DNA of 64,000 nt from Thiobacillus denitrificans (lineage in GTDB: Bacteria > Pseudomonadota > Gammaproteobacteria > Burkholderiales > Thiobacillaceae), in contig DYIY01000001.1 of the NCBI GenBank assembly GCA_020723405.1, positions 248,001-312,000 of the forward strand, in the 5' to 3' direction. Positions 51,362 through 60,524 of this stretch are shown here, in pieces. Position numbers and translations under genes: made by a program. The notes under the pieces were generated by a model. It ran no database searches, was not told the origin of the DNA, and saw only the letters and a program-made list of their open reading frames with translations. Each line of letters opens with the position of its first letter. Within the stretch, counting starts at the first letter, position 1.

Positions 51362-51673
51362 CTACCGGGTCACCTCGAACGGGTGAACCTGGATATCGGC
51401 ATCGGGAAACGAAGCCACCAACTTCAACTCGCCGCCGAGTGCCCTGACGTACTCCCGCAGGGTACTGACATACATGTCCTCGCGCCGCTCCAGTTTTGAA
51501 ACGGCGGCTTGCTCCACGCTCATGGCCTTGGCCAGCTCAACTTGAGTCACATTCCGGGCCTTGCGCAGTTCCTGGAGCTGCATTTCCACCTGCATGGCCT
51601 CAGCCCGGGCAGCAGCCCGGGCTTGTGCCTCAGGCGACATCCTGGCGCGCAATTCGGTGAATTTCCTAGCCAT
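51362..51673 (-). CDS. higA: HigA-like antitoxin
   Basis: A 103-residue protein with an XRE helix-turn-helix (about 35-90: LRKARNVTQVELAKAMSVEQAAVSKLERRED). The N-terminal 30 residues are Ala/Arg-rich and helical. Its gene follows the toxin gene with an 8-base overlap, the toxin-first order of HigBA. It should neutralise the toxin and repress the shared promoter. The region has a slightly lower GC content than its surroundings, in line with acquisition. Confidence 0.88.
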   Translation of the reverse strand: MARKFTELRARMSPEAQARAAARAEAMQVEMQLQELRKARNVTQVELAKAMSVEQAAVSKLERREDMYVSTLREYVRALGGELKLVASFPDADIQVHPFEVTR

Positions 51674-52037
51674 TGATCTGCCCTTCCTTTCTCAAAGTTT
51701 CGATATGTGTGTCGTATAGCCTGTCGGCGATGGGCACATGCACGTCATACCAGCGGCCATCCCCTGTCTTGTCGCCACCAAGCAGGAGAATGGCGCAACG
51801 GCGAGGATCGAACGCATACAGGATCCGATAGGGCCGGCCCTCGTGTTGCACGCGTAGCTCGCGCATGTGGGTGTGCTTTGACCTTTCGACCCCTGAGGTG
51901 TGGGGAAACCCCAGATTCGGCCCTTTTGCTTCGAGAAGCCGGACTGACGCGTCAATGGACTCCTGTTCCGCCTCGGAGAGATCAGCCCACCACTCGCCAA
52001 GCTCGTCGGTGTATTCCACTTCCCATTCATTGGACAT
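51666..52037 (-). CDS. higB: HigB-like (RelE/Gp49 family) toxin
   Basis: A 123-residue Gp49/HigB-family protein: EWWADLSEAEQESIDASVRLL near 15, LRVQHEGRPYRILYAFDPRR near 65 and LLGGDKTGDGRWYD near 90 are the family pattern. Members are ribosome-dependent mRNA interferases. ATG 52037 has GGGGGG 5 bases upstream; the frame runs to 52049. Overlaps its antitoxin. The 200 bases upstream are AT-richer and should hold the autoregulated promoter. Confidence 0.88.
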   Translation of the reverse strand: MSNEWEVEYTDELGEWWADLSEAEQESIDASVRLLEAKGPNLGFPHTSGVERSKHTHMRELRVQHEGRPYRILYAFDPRRCAILLLGGDKTGDGRWYDVHVPIADRLYDTHIETLRKEGQING

Positions 52038-52211
52038 TATTCCCCCCAAGCTATATTCCGTCTAGTTCATATTATGATGTGGAACGGCCGGCGAGGTAAC
52101 TTGTCCATGTTCCATTCCCCCAGGGAAGTCCAATTGCCGCACCGCACTGTTGGTGACGGAAAGACCATCCCCGGGTGACGATCGAACCTGTCGCTTCCGT
52201 GCCCGGCGTGG

Positions 52212-52239
52212 AAAAAGCAAACCCCGCCGAAGCGGGGCC
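52212..52239 (-). terminator. Terminator of the PEP-CTERM gene
   Basis: CCCCGC (52222-52227) with GCGGGG (52232-52237) and a CGAA loop, extended by the flanking GGC; on the minus strand it is followed by TTTGCTTTTT. It is 24 bases past the stop at 52264. Confidence 0.8.
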
Positions 52240-52263
52240 TCCGATGGGGATGAAGCAGATTGG

Positions 52264-52929
52264 TTATGCCACTTGCTGCATGCGGCTTTGCCTGTTGCCG
52301 AGCCTTAGACCGACCAACCCCAACCCGGCCAGCAACATGGCGTAGGTTTCTGGTTCGGGCACGGCGGCGGTGAAGGACTCGACGCGCAGGCCCATGCCGT
52401 TGGTCGCGTAGTTCCCTTGTACGCGAAAGTCGATGTGGTTCATCCCCGACACGAACCCGGATGACAACTCCACAAGATTGCTTCCGATGGCATAGCCGGT
52501 AGCCGTCCCACTCCCCTGGAACGCACCCCCGTTGATCGAAAACTGCGGCATGAACCCGACCGCCCCGGGGATGTCATCCGCACCCCAGTAGAACTGAAGG
52601 TTTGCGCTGGATGCGTCGTACCCCGTGAGGTCGAAGTATTGCCGGAAGGTAAAGTACTGGTCTTGGGGTTTGGTGACCGGGGCCGAGTAGTCGGTGTCGC
52701 TGATCCAGGCCTCACTGCCGTGCACCCACGTGTTGGCCTGCACAAAGTTGGCGGTGTTGAAGCTGCCGTACCCAGTCGAAACCCACCAGTCCGTGTCGAG
52801 CACTCCACTTACATGGGTCCCGGTCGAGTAAAAGTTCGGTGCTGCAATGGCGGGCGAGGCAAGCAGAACACAGGACGTGGCCGCTACGCATCCCAACAAG
52901 GCACTGCGATTCCATGCGAAGGCAAGCAT
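52264..52929 (-). CDS. PEP-CTERM sorted extracellular protein
   Basis: A 221-residue secreted protein. The signal peptide ends at about residue 29 (SPAIA). The middle is beta-rich, with Gly, Ser, Tyr and Trp. The C-terminus is a typical PEP-CTERM sorting signal: VPEPETYAMLLAGLGLVG followed by RLGNRQSR. Such proteins are processed by exosortase and released to the exopolysaccharide matrix. No exosortase or EPS genes lie in this window. It has its own terminator, so it is monocistronic. Its exact role is unknown. Confidence 0.9.
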   Translation of the reverse strand: MLAFAWNRSALLGCVAATSCVLLASPAIAAPNFYSTGTHVSGVLDTDWWVSTGYGSFNTANFVQANTWVHGSEAWISDTDYSAPVTKPQDQYFTFRQYFDLTGYDASSANLQFYWGADDIPGAVGFMPQFSINGGAFQGSGTATGYAIGSNLVELSSGFVSGMNHIDFRVQGNYATNGMGLRVESFTAAVPEPETYAMLLAGLGLVGLRLGNRQSRMQQVA

Positions 52930-53315
52930 TTTGAAACTTCCTTTCTGTGGCGACGTGACTCATCCACTCGGGGTCGATCGTCCAGCCGGCAGGCGGGCAG
53001 TTGTTCAAGCCCTCCATGAATCCTCAGGTTCCCCCACGGGGCTCAACGCTGCACCAATTGCCGCAACGCCCACGACCGGACAAGGATGAGACGTTGCAGC
53101 ATTCAGGATGCGTGAAGCAAACCCTATTCCAAGACGGAGAATCAACGAGTTGGAGCATCCCTGGCGTCAGCATGGCTTAGAGATGTAAATTTTTTCGACA
53201 GATGCGGCGTGGATTTCCGTGGGGCCTGCGCACCATCTTGCATTCCGGGCCGGGTGGTCAGCGCTTTGCATGTCCGGCCAAGGCGCTTCGGTGCGCACAC
53301 CCTGCGATGGACGAT
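52930..53315. other. Intergenic region without recognised gene
   Basis: 386 bases between the PEP-CTERM start and the HD-GYP stop, both on the minus strand. Open frames crossing it have no ribosome site or family character. It should hold the PEP-CTERM promoter; no convincing terminator for the HD-GYP gene was seen. Confidence 0.5.
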
Positions 53316-54545
53316 TCACTTCACCCAGCGCGCCGGGTCGATGCCCCAGTCCTCGTATTCCTCGTGCCCCACGATGCGGTCCTGGCAATTCGGCGCCGCC
53401 AGGTCCAGGTCTTCCGGCGGCAGGTAGCCGTTCTTGCGGGCGTGGTACATGACCGTCACCCGGGGCTGCATGAGCTTGTCCGGGTGCTGTTCCCGGACCA
53501 CCGCCAGGCGGCCGCTGTCCAGTTTCACCAGGGAGCCGGTGGGGTAGATGCCCAATGACTTCACGTAGATGCGCACCAGCTTGGGGTCGAAGTGGTACTT
53601 GCTCCACTCCAGCAGGCGGCCCAGGGCGGCGGTGGGGGCCATGCCCTTGTGGTAGACCCGCTCGGAGGTGATGGCGTCGTAGACGTCCACGATGGCCGCC
53701 ATGCGGCCATAGAGGTTGATTTCCTCACCCTTGAGCTTGTTGGGGTAGCCGGTGCCGTCGTAGCGCTCGTGGTGCTGGGCGGCCACGTCCAGGGCGATCC
53801 GGCTGATGCCCGGGGTGTGTTGCAGGATCAGGTTGCTCTGCACCACGTGGGACTTCATCTTGCCGAACTCGGCCTCGGTGAGCTTGGCCGGCTTGTTGAG
53901 GATCTCGTCGGGCACCTTGGCCTTGCCCACGTCGTGGAGCAGGCCGCCGATGGCGATCTGCTTGATCAGGTCCCGGTCCATGTCCAGGCCCCGGGCGAAG
54001 GACACCAGCAGGGCGCACACCGAGACCGAATGCTGGAAGGTGTAGTTGTCGTGCTGTTTCAGGCGGGCCAGGGGCAACAGGGCGTCCTGGTTGCGGAAGA
54101 TGGAGTCGATCATGTTCTCCACCATGGGCTCCAGGTGCTCCATCTCGATCTGTTTGCCCAGGCGGATGTCGTGCAGCATGTCCTTCACCACCTGGTTGGC
54201 CTCCTTGTGCAACAGGCGGGCCCGGTGGATTTCTTCGGCCAGCTCCACCCGGGGTTCATCCAGGCCGATTTCGTCGGCCAGGGCCTCCATGCGCTGATCG
54301 ATCTCTTCCCTGACCTCGGCTTCGGTGGGGGCGTTCGACACGTCCAGCCCCTTGTCCGTGTCGATGTACAGTTCCCGGATGCCCAGGGAGCGGATCTCCT
54401 GGATGCGCTTGTCGTCCTTGACGGCGAAATGGCTGGCGACGAAGGGATGGTCCAGCCAGGAACAGTTCACGTCGGCCACGTACATGCCGGGCCGCAGGTT
54501 GTCCACCGGGATCAGCTTGATGGTGGCGGAGCCTGGTTTGGACAA
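53316..54545 (-). CDS. HD-GYP c-di-GMP phosphodiesterase with DUF3391 domain
   Basis: A 409-residue protein. An N-terminal DUF3391 domain (about 10-130: IPVDNLRPGMYVADVNCSW) is followed by an HD-GYP domain (about 160-320: LLHDVGKAKVPDEILNKP; QHHERYDGTGYPNKLKG; AIVDVYDAITSERVYH) and a beta-rich C-terminal part. The metal-binding HD and GYP residues are present, so it should hydrolyse c-di-GMP. It has no receiver. Single gene, downstream of the lipase/ABC operon in the same direction with a 49-base gap. Confidence 0.92.
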   Translation of the reverse strand: MSKPGSATIKLIPVDNLRPGMYVADVNCSWLDHPFVASHFAVKDDKRIQEIRSLGIRELYIDTDKGLDVSNAPTEAEVREEIDQRMEALADEIGLDEPRVELAEEIHRARLLHKEANQVVKDMLHDIRLGKQIEMEHLEPMVENMIDSIFRNQDALLPLARLKQHDNYTFQHSVSVCALLVSFARGLDMDRDLIKQIAIGGLLHDVGKAKVPDEILNKPAKLTEAEFGKMKSHVVQSNLILQHTPGISRIALDVAAQHHERYDGTGYPNKLKGEEINLYGRMAAIVDVYDAITSERVYHKGMAPTAALGRLLEWSKYHFDPKLVRIYVKSLGIYPTGSLVKLDSGRLAVVREQHPDKLMQPRVTVMYHARKNGYLPPEDLDLAAPNCQDRIVGHEEYEDWGIDPARWVK

Positions 54546-54594
54546 GGCGTCTCCCCCGCTTTGAGGTTGGCTGGTGCCGCCACCTTAAATGAAA

Positions 54595-57102
54595 TCAGCC
54601 CTGGCGCACCACCCTCCAGGCAGGTTCCTGCAACAAAGGCCGGGTGGACAGCAGCCCGGCGGACGCCACCAGCACCAGGCCGCCCCCCAGCCCCGCCAGC
54701 CAGATGAGGGGATCGGGCTGGTGGGGCAGGTTGAAGGCCCGGGTGGCCAGCAGCCAGCCCAGGCCGCTGGCGGCGGCGGCGGCCACGGCCCCGGCCAGCA
54801 GGCCCAGGCAGGCGAATTCGGTGGCCAGGGCCCAGCGCACCGTGGCCCGGGAGGCCCCCAGGGTGCGCCACAGGCCGATCTCCCGGGCCCGTTCGTCGCG
54901 CCGGGCATAGAGGGCAGCCAGCATGACGGTGAGGCCGGTGCCCAGGCTGAACAGGAAGATGAGCCGCACCCCGTCCCCCACCCGGTCCAGCAGGTCCCGC
55001 ACCTGGGCCATGGCCTGTTCCACGTCGATGACCGGCACGTTGGGGAAGGCCGCCACCAGGCCGTGCAGCAGGCCGGCCTGGTCCCGGGGCAGGTGGAAGG
55101 CGGTGATGTGGCTCAAGGGCACGCCATCCAGCGTGCCCGGGGGCCCCACCACGAAGAAATTCACCCGGAAGGAATCCCAGTTGACCTTGCGCAGGCTCAA
55201 CACGGTTCCCTGCAAGGGCAGGCCGCCGGCATCGAACTCCAGGGTGTCTCCCAGGCGGATGCCCAGGGTCTTGGCCAGGCCTTCCTCCACCGAGAAACCC
55301 GAGGTCTCCCCGGGGCGCCACCAGCGGCCGGCCAGCAGTTGGTTGTCCGGCGGCAGGGCCGCCAGGGCGGACAGGTTGAACTCCCGCTCCGCCAGGCGGC
55401 GGGCCCGGCCCTCCGGGTAGTCGGCGGGGCTCACCGGCCGCCCGGCGATGGCCATGAGCCGTCCCCGGGCCATGGGATACAACTCGGCCTGGGCCACCCC
55501 GCCCCGGTCCAGATAGTCCTTCAGGGGGGCCACCTGTTCCGGCTGGATGTTGATGAGAAACCGGTTGGGCGCCCCGACGGGCACCTGGCTCTTCCAGTTG
55601 TCCAGCAAGTCGTCCCGGGTCAGGGTGAGCACCAGCAGGGCCAGCAGCCCCAGGCTCAGAGCCATGGCCTGGAGGGTGGTCTCGCTCCCCCGCCGGCCCA
55701 GACTGCCCAGACCCAGACGCAGGCCCAGGCGCCAGGGGGTCGTGGTGGCAGGCAGGGCGCGGGCAGCGGCGGCCAGGGGCGCCAGCAGGCCCCGGGCCAA
55801 CAGGCCGGCGGCGGCCATGGCGGCCACCACGCCCCCCAGCACCATGGCCCCCAGTTTGGGCTCCCCCGCCTGCTGGAAGATGAGCCCGGCCACCAGGGCC
55901 AGACCGGCTCCATGGGCCAGCCAGGCACCGCCCCCCGGCGGCCCCAGATCCTTGCGCAGCACCCGGGCCACCGGCACCCGGCCCAGGCGCAGCAGGGGCG
56001 GCAGGCTGAATGCCAACACCAGGGCAAGACCCGAGCCCAGGCCCAGCAACAGGGGCCACACCGTGGGGGCCGGCAGGCCCAGGTGCAAGGCGTCCCCCAA
56101 CAGGGCGGCAAGGGCTTCCTGGGTCAGCCAGCCCAGGCCGCTGCCCAGCAGGCCCGCCGCCAGGCCCAGCAGGGCCATCTGCTGGAAATGCAGGCTGATC
56201 AGGCGCCGCCGGGGCGCCCCGAAACAGCGCATCAGGGCGAAACCGTCGTAATGGCGGGTGGCATAGCGGCGCAGGGCCAGATGGGCGGCCGCGGCGGCCA
56301 GCACCACCGCCAGCACGGACGCCAGGCCCAGATAGCGGCGGGCCTGGTCCAGCACCTCGCGCAATTCGGGTCGGGCGTCGCGCACCCCTTCCAGCAACTG
56401 GCCCCTCTCCAGCCGGCGCGTGAGCCAGCCCCGGAAAGCGTCCACCGCCCCGGGTTCGCCGGCCACCAGCAGCCGCCAGGTGATGCGGCTGCCCTCCTGG
56501 ACCAGGCCGCTGCGGGCCAGGTCTTCCGGACTCAGCATCACCCGGGGCGCCAGGGCCATGAAGTTGCCCCCCCGTTCACCCTCGAAGGTGAGGATGGCCC
56601 CCACCCGCAGCGTCACCGCCCCCACCTTGACCCGGCCCCCCACGTCCAGGCCCAGCCCGCTGGCCAAGCGCTCGTCCACCCAGGCCTCGCCGGGCCCGGG
56701 CAGGCGCCGGGTGGGCCCGTCGGGGCCGAACAGGGCGGAGGCCACCCGCAGGCTGCCGCGCAGGGGATAACCCGGCTCCACCGCTTTGATGCCGGACAGT
56801 AGGGGCTGGTCCCCCGCCATGGCCATGCTCAGGAAGGTGGTGGTGCCCAGGACGGCAAGACCCCGCTGCCGGGCCTCGGCAGCCACTTCCGGCCCGATGG
56901 GATGGTCCGAGGACAGGGACAGATCCGCCGCCAGCAGGGTGTTGGCCTCCCGCTCCAGGGCGCCGGCCACCCGGTCGGTGAAGAAGGCCACGGCGGTGAG
57001 ACTGGCCACCGCCAGGGAAACCGCCAGGAGGAGCACCCGCACTTCCCCGGCCCGCCATTCCCGGGCCAGCAGGCGCAAGGCCAGGGGCAGGCGGTCAAGC
57101 AC
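54595..57102 (-). CDS. FtsX-family ABC transporter permease (YbbP-like)
   Basis: An 835-residue membrane protein with N-terminal helix (EVRVLLLAVSLAVASLTAVAF), a long periplasmic MacB-like domain, a central group of helices (about 265-400), a second periplasmic domain and three C-terminal helices. The repeated FtsX core (LASVLAVVLAAAAAHLALRR; RLIFLFSLGTGLTVMLAAL) marks the YbbP/lipoprotein-release type. Length is close to E. coli YbbP (804). Together with the downstream-named ATPase at 57268 it should form an ABC complex whose substrate is unknown, commonly linked with TesA and lipid handling. Confidence 0.9.
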   Translation of the reverse strand: MLDRLPLALRLLAREWRAGEVRVLLLAVSLAVASLTAVAFFTDRVAGALEREANTLLAADLSLSSDHPIGPEVAAEARQRGLAVLGTTTFLSMAMAGDQPLLSGIKAVEPGYPLRGSLRVASALFGPDGPTRRLPGPGEAWVDERLASGLGLDVGGRVKVGAVTLRVGAILTFEGERGGNFMALAPRVMLSPEDLARSGLVQEGSRITWRLLVAGEPGAVDAFRGWLTRRLERGQLLEGVRDARPELREVLDQARRYLGLASVLAVVLAAAAAHLALRRYATRHYDGFALMRCFGAPRRRLISLHFQQMALLGLAAGLLGSGLGWLTQEALAALLGDALHLGLPAPTVWPLLLGLGSGLALVLAFSLPPLLRLGRVPVARVLRKDLGPPGGGAWLAHGAGLALVAGLIFQQAGEPKLGAMVLGGVVAAMAAAGLLARGLLAPLAAAARALPATTTPWRLGLRLGLGSLGRRGSETTLQAMALSLGLLALLVLTLTRDDLLDNWKSQVPVGAPNRFLINIQPEQVAPLKDYLDRGGVAQAELYPMARGRLMAIAGRPVSPADYPEGRARRLAEREFNLSALAALPPDNQLLAGRWWRPGETSGFSVEEGLAKTLGIRLGDTLEFDAGGLPLQGTVLSLRKVNWDSFRVNFFVVGPPGTLDGVPLSHITAFHLPRDQAGLLHGLVAAFPNVPVIDVEQAMAQVRDLLDRVGDGVRLIFLFSLGTGLTVMLAALYARRDERAREIGLWRTLGASRATVRWALATEFACLGLLAGAVAAAAASGLGWLLATRAFNLPHQPDPLIWLAGLGGGLVLVASAGLLSTRPLLQEPAWRVVRQG

Positions 57103-57183
57103 GGGGGAATCCTCCCGGACTGGGGACCACGGTCAGCAGCGAGAGGTTGGCCAGATTCACCCGAACACCAGCCACCCGCGGCT

Positions 57184-57207
57184 TCCCCCTTTCGTAAAGG
57201 GGGGAGT
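57184..57207. repeat. Half GC palindromic repeat element, copy 6
   Basis: CCCCCTTTCGTAAAGGGGGG, only the hairpin part of the element seen at 44-48 kb, in the 165-base gap between the ABC ATPase and permease genes. It may be a decayed copy. Confidence 0.7.
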
Positions 57208-57267
57208 ACTCATCCCCATACGCCGATGGGAGCCGACCAAACAGGCGGGGTCTGACCGCATGCCACC

Positions 57268-57942
57268 TCATTCCACCACCCTCCCCCCATCCAGCCGCAG
57301 CTGCCTGCCGCACCGCCCGGCCAGGGCCGGGTCGTGGGTGACGATGACCAGGCTGGCCCCCTGGCGCCGGTTCAGCTCGAACATCAGGTCGATGACCTGG
57401 GCCCCGGTGCGGGCGTCCAGGTTGCCGGTGGGTTCATCGGCCAGAAGGATGCGCGGTTCAGCGGCAAAGGCCCGGGCCAGAGCCACCCGCTGCTGCTCGC
57501 CGCCGGAGAGCTGATCGGGCCGGTGCCGGGATCGGCCGGCCAGGCCCACGTCGGCCAGGTGCCGTTCCGCCGAGGCCTTGGCATCCCCCCGGCCGGCCAG
57601 TTCCAGGGGCAGCATCACGTTCTCCAGGGCGGTCAGGCCGGGCAGCAACTGGAAGGACTGGAACACGAAGCCCATGGCCCGGCCCCGCAGGGCGGCCCGG
57701 GCATCCTCGTCCAGGGCGAACAGGTCCTGGCCGTCGATGCGCACCGTGCCCTGGCTGGGCAGGTCCAGCCCGGCCAGCAGGCCCAGCAGGGTGGACTTGC
57801 CGGAACCGGAACCACCGACGATGGCCACGGTCTCCCCAGGGTTCACGGCAAACGAAACATCGGCGAGGATGTCCAGGGTTTCCGCCCCTTCGCTGCCCGC
57901 CACTTCCACGGACTTGCCCAGATTGACCACTTCGATGCGCAT
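57268..57942 (-). CDS. ybbA: ABC transporter ATPase (YbbA/LolD-like)
   Basis: A 224-residue ATPase of the MacB/LolD group: Walker A GGSGSGKST near 44, Q-loop FQSFQLLPG near 94, signature LSGGEQQRVALARAF near 145, Walker B ILLADEPTGNLD near 167 and His in VTHD near 200. It powers the FtsX-type permease downstream, from which it is separated by 165 bases holding a repeat-element remnant. Its start codon overlaps the divergent tesA gene. Confidence 0.93.
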   Translation of the reverse strand: MRIEVVNLGKSVEVAGSEGAETLDILADVSFAVNPGETVAIVGGSGSGKSTLLGLLAGLDLPSQGTVRIDGQDLFALDEDARAALRGRAMGFVFQSFQLLPGLTALENVMLPLELAGRGDAKASAERHLADVGLAGRSRHRPDQLSGGEQQRVALARAFAAEPRILLADEPTGNLDARTGAQVIDLMFELNRRQGASLVIVTHDPALAGRCGRQLRLDGGRVVE

Positions 57943-58549
57943 TCGTCTCTTCAGCCTCTTCCTGTTGTTGCTTGCCGGCGCCCCCGCCTGGGCGGAGCCG
58001 GTGCTGCTGGTGTTCGGCGACAGTCTATCCGCCGCCTACGGCATTCCCCGGGAATCCGGCTGGGCGGCCCTGCTGGCCCGCCGCCTGGAAGCCCGCCAGC
58101 CGCCGGTGAAGGTGGTCAACGCCAGCGTGTCCGGGGAAACCACCGCCGGCGGCCTGACCCGCCTGCCCAGGCTGCTGGACGCCCATCGCCCTGCCCTGGT
58201 GATCCTGGCCCTGGGCGCCAACGACGGCCTGCGGGGCCTGCCCCCGGAAGACACCGCCCGCAACCTGTCGGCCATGATCCGCCTGGTCCGGGACAAGGGG
58301 GGCCGGGTACTGCTGGTGGGCATGCGCCTGCCGCCCAACTATGGCGGGGCCTACACCGGGAAGTTCCAGGCCCTGTTCGGCCAGGTGGCGAAAAAGGACA
58401 AGGTGCCCCTGGTGCCCTTCCTGCTGGCCGGGATGGCGGAACGGCGGGAACGCTTCCAGACCGATGGGCTGCATCCCGACGCCCAGGCCCAGCCGGTGCT
58501 GCTGGAGAACGTTTGGCGGGGACTGGCCCCCCTCTTGCCACGGAAGTAG
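57935..58549 (+). CDS. tesA: Periplasmic SGNH esterase, thioesterase I/lysophospholipase L1
   Basis: A 204-residue protein with a signal peptide (cleavage after AWA, residue 20). SGNH blocks are complete: LVFGDSLSAAYG (Ser), NASVSGETTAGG (Gly), LGANDGLRG (Asn) and DGLHPDAQAQP (Asp-His). It hydrolyses acyl-thioesters and lysophospholipids in the periplasm. Its ATG (57935-57937) lies inside the first codons of the divergent ybbA gene; starts overlap by 8 bases. The tesA/ybbA/ybbP neighbourhood is conserved in proteobacteria. Confidence 0.93.
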   Translation: MRIRLFSLFLLLLAGAPAWAEPVLLVFGDSLSAAYGIPRESGWAALLARRLEARQPPVKVVNASVSGETTAGGLTRLPRLLDAHRPALVILALGANDGLRGLPPEDTARNLSAMIRLVRDKGGRVLLVGMRLPPNYGGAYTGKFQALFGQVAKKDKVPLVPFLLAGMAERRERFQTDGLHPDAQAQPVLLENVWRGLAPLLPRK

Positions 58550-58561
58550 CCGAAACCGGAT

Positions 58562-58924
58562 TCAGGCACTCGGCTCATCGTCTTGGGCGCGCTTTGCCCG
58601 TCTGCCGGGAATCACCCAACCGTAGACCAGGGCCTCGAATAGGATTCGCACCTTGTCGCCAAGGGTGTAACGCCCTGATTCCACGGCGCCTTCTCCGGGT
58701 GCAGTGAAATCGGAAAGCAGCACCCGTGCATCCGCAAAATCCGCATACCGAACCATGAAGGTCTGGGTGTTGTAATTCTGAATAAGCGGGCCCGGGTACA
58801 GTTTGGCGAAGGCGCCACCCCGGATGAAGTACCTGATTTCGCAGGCATCGAGCAAACCGGCGATCACTGCCGCCTCGGCTTCGCTGGCCGGCGAGTAAAG
58901 CGGGACCAGTTCTTCGGCCTCCAT
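58562..58924 (-). CDS. DUF2007-like small protein
   Basis: A 120-residue protein. Residues 6-75 ([25 protein letters not shown], then [16 protein letters not shown]) have the pattern of a DUF2007 fold, a small alpha-beta putative signalling domain of unknown ligand. The C-terminal 40 residues include a hydrophobic part ([18 protein letters not shown]). ATG 58924 with GGGAG 5 bases upstream is preferred over an extension to 58987. Convergent with tesA and divergent from lipB. Confidence 0.7.
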   Translation of the reverse strand: MEAEELVPLYSPASEAEAAVIAGLLDACEIRYFIRGGAFAKLYPGPLIQNYNTQTFMVRYADFADARVLLSDFTAPGEGAVESGRYTLGDKVRILFEALVYGWVIPGRRAKRAQDDEPSA

Positions 58925-59001
58925 GGCGCTCCCTTTCCTCTGTGCTCCAGGTTTGGCGCGGGCCTGCGCGCAAGCGCGGCCGCCCATGCCAGAATTCCAG
59001 C

Positions 59002-59652
59002 ATGTCTTCCCCTCCCATTATCCGTACCCTCGGCCGCGTCGACTACGCCACCACCTGGCAGGCCATGCAGGGCTTCACCGCCGCCCGCACCTCCGACACA
59101 ACCGACGAGATCTGGCTGCTGGAGCATCCGCCGGTATTCACCCTGGGCATGGCCGGCAAGCGGGAACATCTGCTGGCCGACGTGGGCATCCCGGTGGTGC
59201 CCATCGATCGGGGCGGCCAGGTCACCTACCACGGCCCCGGCCAGGTGGTGGCCTACCTGCTCCTGGACCTGCGCCGGCGGGGTTACGGCGTGAGGGAACT
59301 GGTGCGTCGCCTGGAGCAGGCGGTGATCGACCTGCTGGCGGAACTCGGCCTCAACGCCCAACGCCTGGAGGGCGCCCCCGGGGTCTACGTGCCCCGGCCC
59401 GACGGCAGCCCGGCCAAGATCGCCGCCCTGGGGCTGAGGGTGAAGCACGGCTGTACCTACCACGGCCTGGCCCTCAACGTGGACCTGGACCTGGCCCCCT
59501 TCCAGGCCATCAACCCCTGCGGTTACGCCGGCATGGCGGTGACCCGCCTGGCCGACCTGGTGCCGGGCATCGGCATGGAAGCCGCCCAAGACGGCCTGAT
59601 CCGGCACCTGCTGGCCCACTTGGGCGAGTCACCCCGCGCAGACCAGGGTTGA
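59002..59652 (+). CDS. lipB: Lipoyl(octanoyl) transferase
   Basis: A 216-residue LipB. It transfers octanoate from acyl carrier protein to lipoyl domains. Motifs are [13 protein letters not shown] near 40, [18 protein letters not shown] near 70, the Lys in [13 protein letters not shown] near 135 and the catalytic Cys in INPCGYAGM near 170. ATG 59002 fits the usual N-terminus; an extension to 58942 has no ribosome site. lipA is not adjacent; a CbbQ-like gene follows 60 bases on. Confidence 0.94.
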   Translation: MSSPPIIRTLGRVDYATTWQAMQGFTAARTSDTTDEIWLLEHPPVFTLGMAGKREHLLADVGIPVVPIDRGGQVTYHGPGQVVAYLLLDLRRRGYGVRELVRRLEQAVIDLLAELGLNAQRLEGAPGVYVPRPDGSPAKIAALGLRVKHGCTYHGLALNVDLDLAPFQAINPCGYAGMAVTRLADLVPGIGMEAAQDGLIRHLLAHLGESPRADQG

Positions 59653-59711
59653 AAGCCCACGCCGCTGGGCGAGAATCCTCCCCTCTTCCGCCACATTTCA
59701 CCGAGCCCGCC

Positions 59712-60524
59712 TTGGACGCCCACGCCCTCCCCCCCGAAGAACACTACATCCGCACGGAACCCTATTACGAAGCCGTCGGCAACGAGATCGCCATCTTCGA
59801 GGCCGCCTATGCCCACGGCCTGCCCGTGCTGCTCAAGGGCCCCACCGGCTGCGGCAAGACCCGCTTCATGGAATACATGGCCTGGCGCCTGAAACGTCCC
59901 CTCATCACCGTCTCCTGCCACGACGACCTCACCGCCTCCGATCTGGTGGGCCGCTACCTGGTGAAGGGCGGCGAGACCGTCTGGGTGGACGGTCCCCTCA
60001 CCCGGGCCGTGCGGGTGGGCGGCATCTGCTACCTGGACGAGATCGTGGAGGCCCGCAAGGACACCATGGTGGTCATCCACCCCCTGGCCGACGACCGCCG
60101 CACCCTGCCCATGGAAAAGCTGGGCCAGCTCCTGGAAGCCCCCGCCGATTTCTGCCTGGCCATTTCCTACAACCCGGGCTATCAAAGCGTGTTGAAGGAC
60201 TTGAAGCAATCCACCCGGCAGCGCTTCGTGGCCCTGGAGTTCGACTACCCGGCCGCCGACCTGGAACGGAAGATCGTGGCCAACGAATCGGGCCTGGCCC
60301 CGGAGCTGGCCGACAAGCTGGTCAAGTTCGCCCGCATGACCCGCAACCTGAAAGGCAGCGGCCTGGAAGAAGGCGCCTCCACCCGCCTGCTGGTCCACGC
60401 CGGTAAACTCATCAAGGGCGGCATCGACCCGGTCACCGCCTGCCGCAGCGCCGTGGCCCAGGCCGTCACCGACGACGGGGACATGCTGGCAGCCATCCAG
60501 GAGCTGTCGTCTTCGGTGTTTTGA
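59712..60524 (+). CDS. cbbQ: CbbQ/NorQ-family AAA+ ATPase
   Basis: A 270-residue MoxR-type ATPase: [13 protein letters not shown] near 43 (Walker A), [13 protein letters not shown] near 110 (Walker B), and [19 protein letters not shown] near 155. CbbQ works with CbbO to reactivate Rubisco; NorQ does the like for nitric oxide reductase. Neither cbbO, Rubisco nor norB is in this window, so it is an orphan. The start is uncertain: TTG 59712 gives the usual N-terminus (before [17 protein letters not shown]), but no ribosome site is clear, and no ATG lies nearby in frame. Confidence 0.85.
   Translation: MDAHALPPEEHYIRTEPYYEAVGNEIAIFEAAYAHGLPVLLKGPTGCGKTRFMEYMAWRLKRPLITVSCHDDLTASDLVGRYLVKGGETVWVDGPLTRAVRVGGICYLDEIVEARKDTMVVIHPLADDRRTLPMEKLGQLLEAPADFCLAISYNPGYQSVLKDLKQSTRQRFVALEFDYPAADLERKIVANESGLAPELADKLVKFARMTRNLKGSGLEEGASTRLLVHAGKLIKGGIDPVTACRSAVAQAVTDDGDMLAAIQELSSSVF

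Noticed and set aside
54589-56802. 737-codon plus-strand frame opposite the ABC permease
   Set aside because: Gln/Gly/Pro-rich shadow of a clear FtsX-type gene; no ribosome site.
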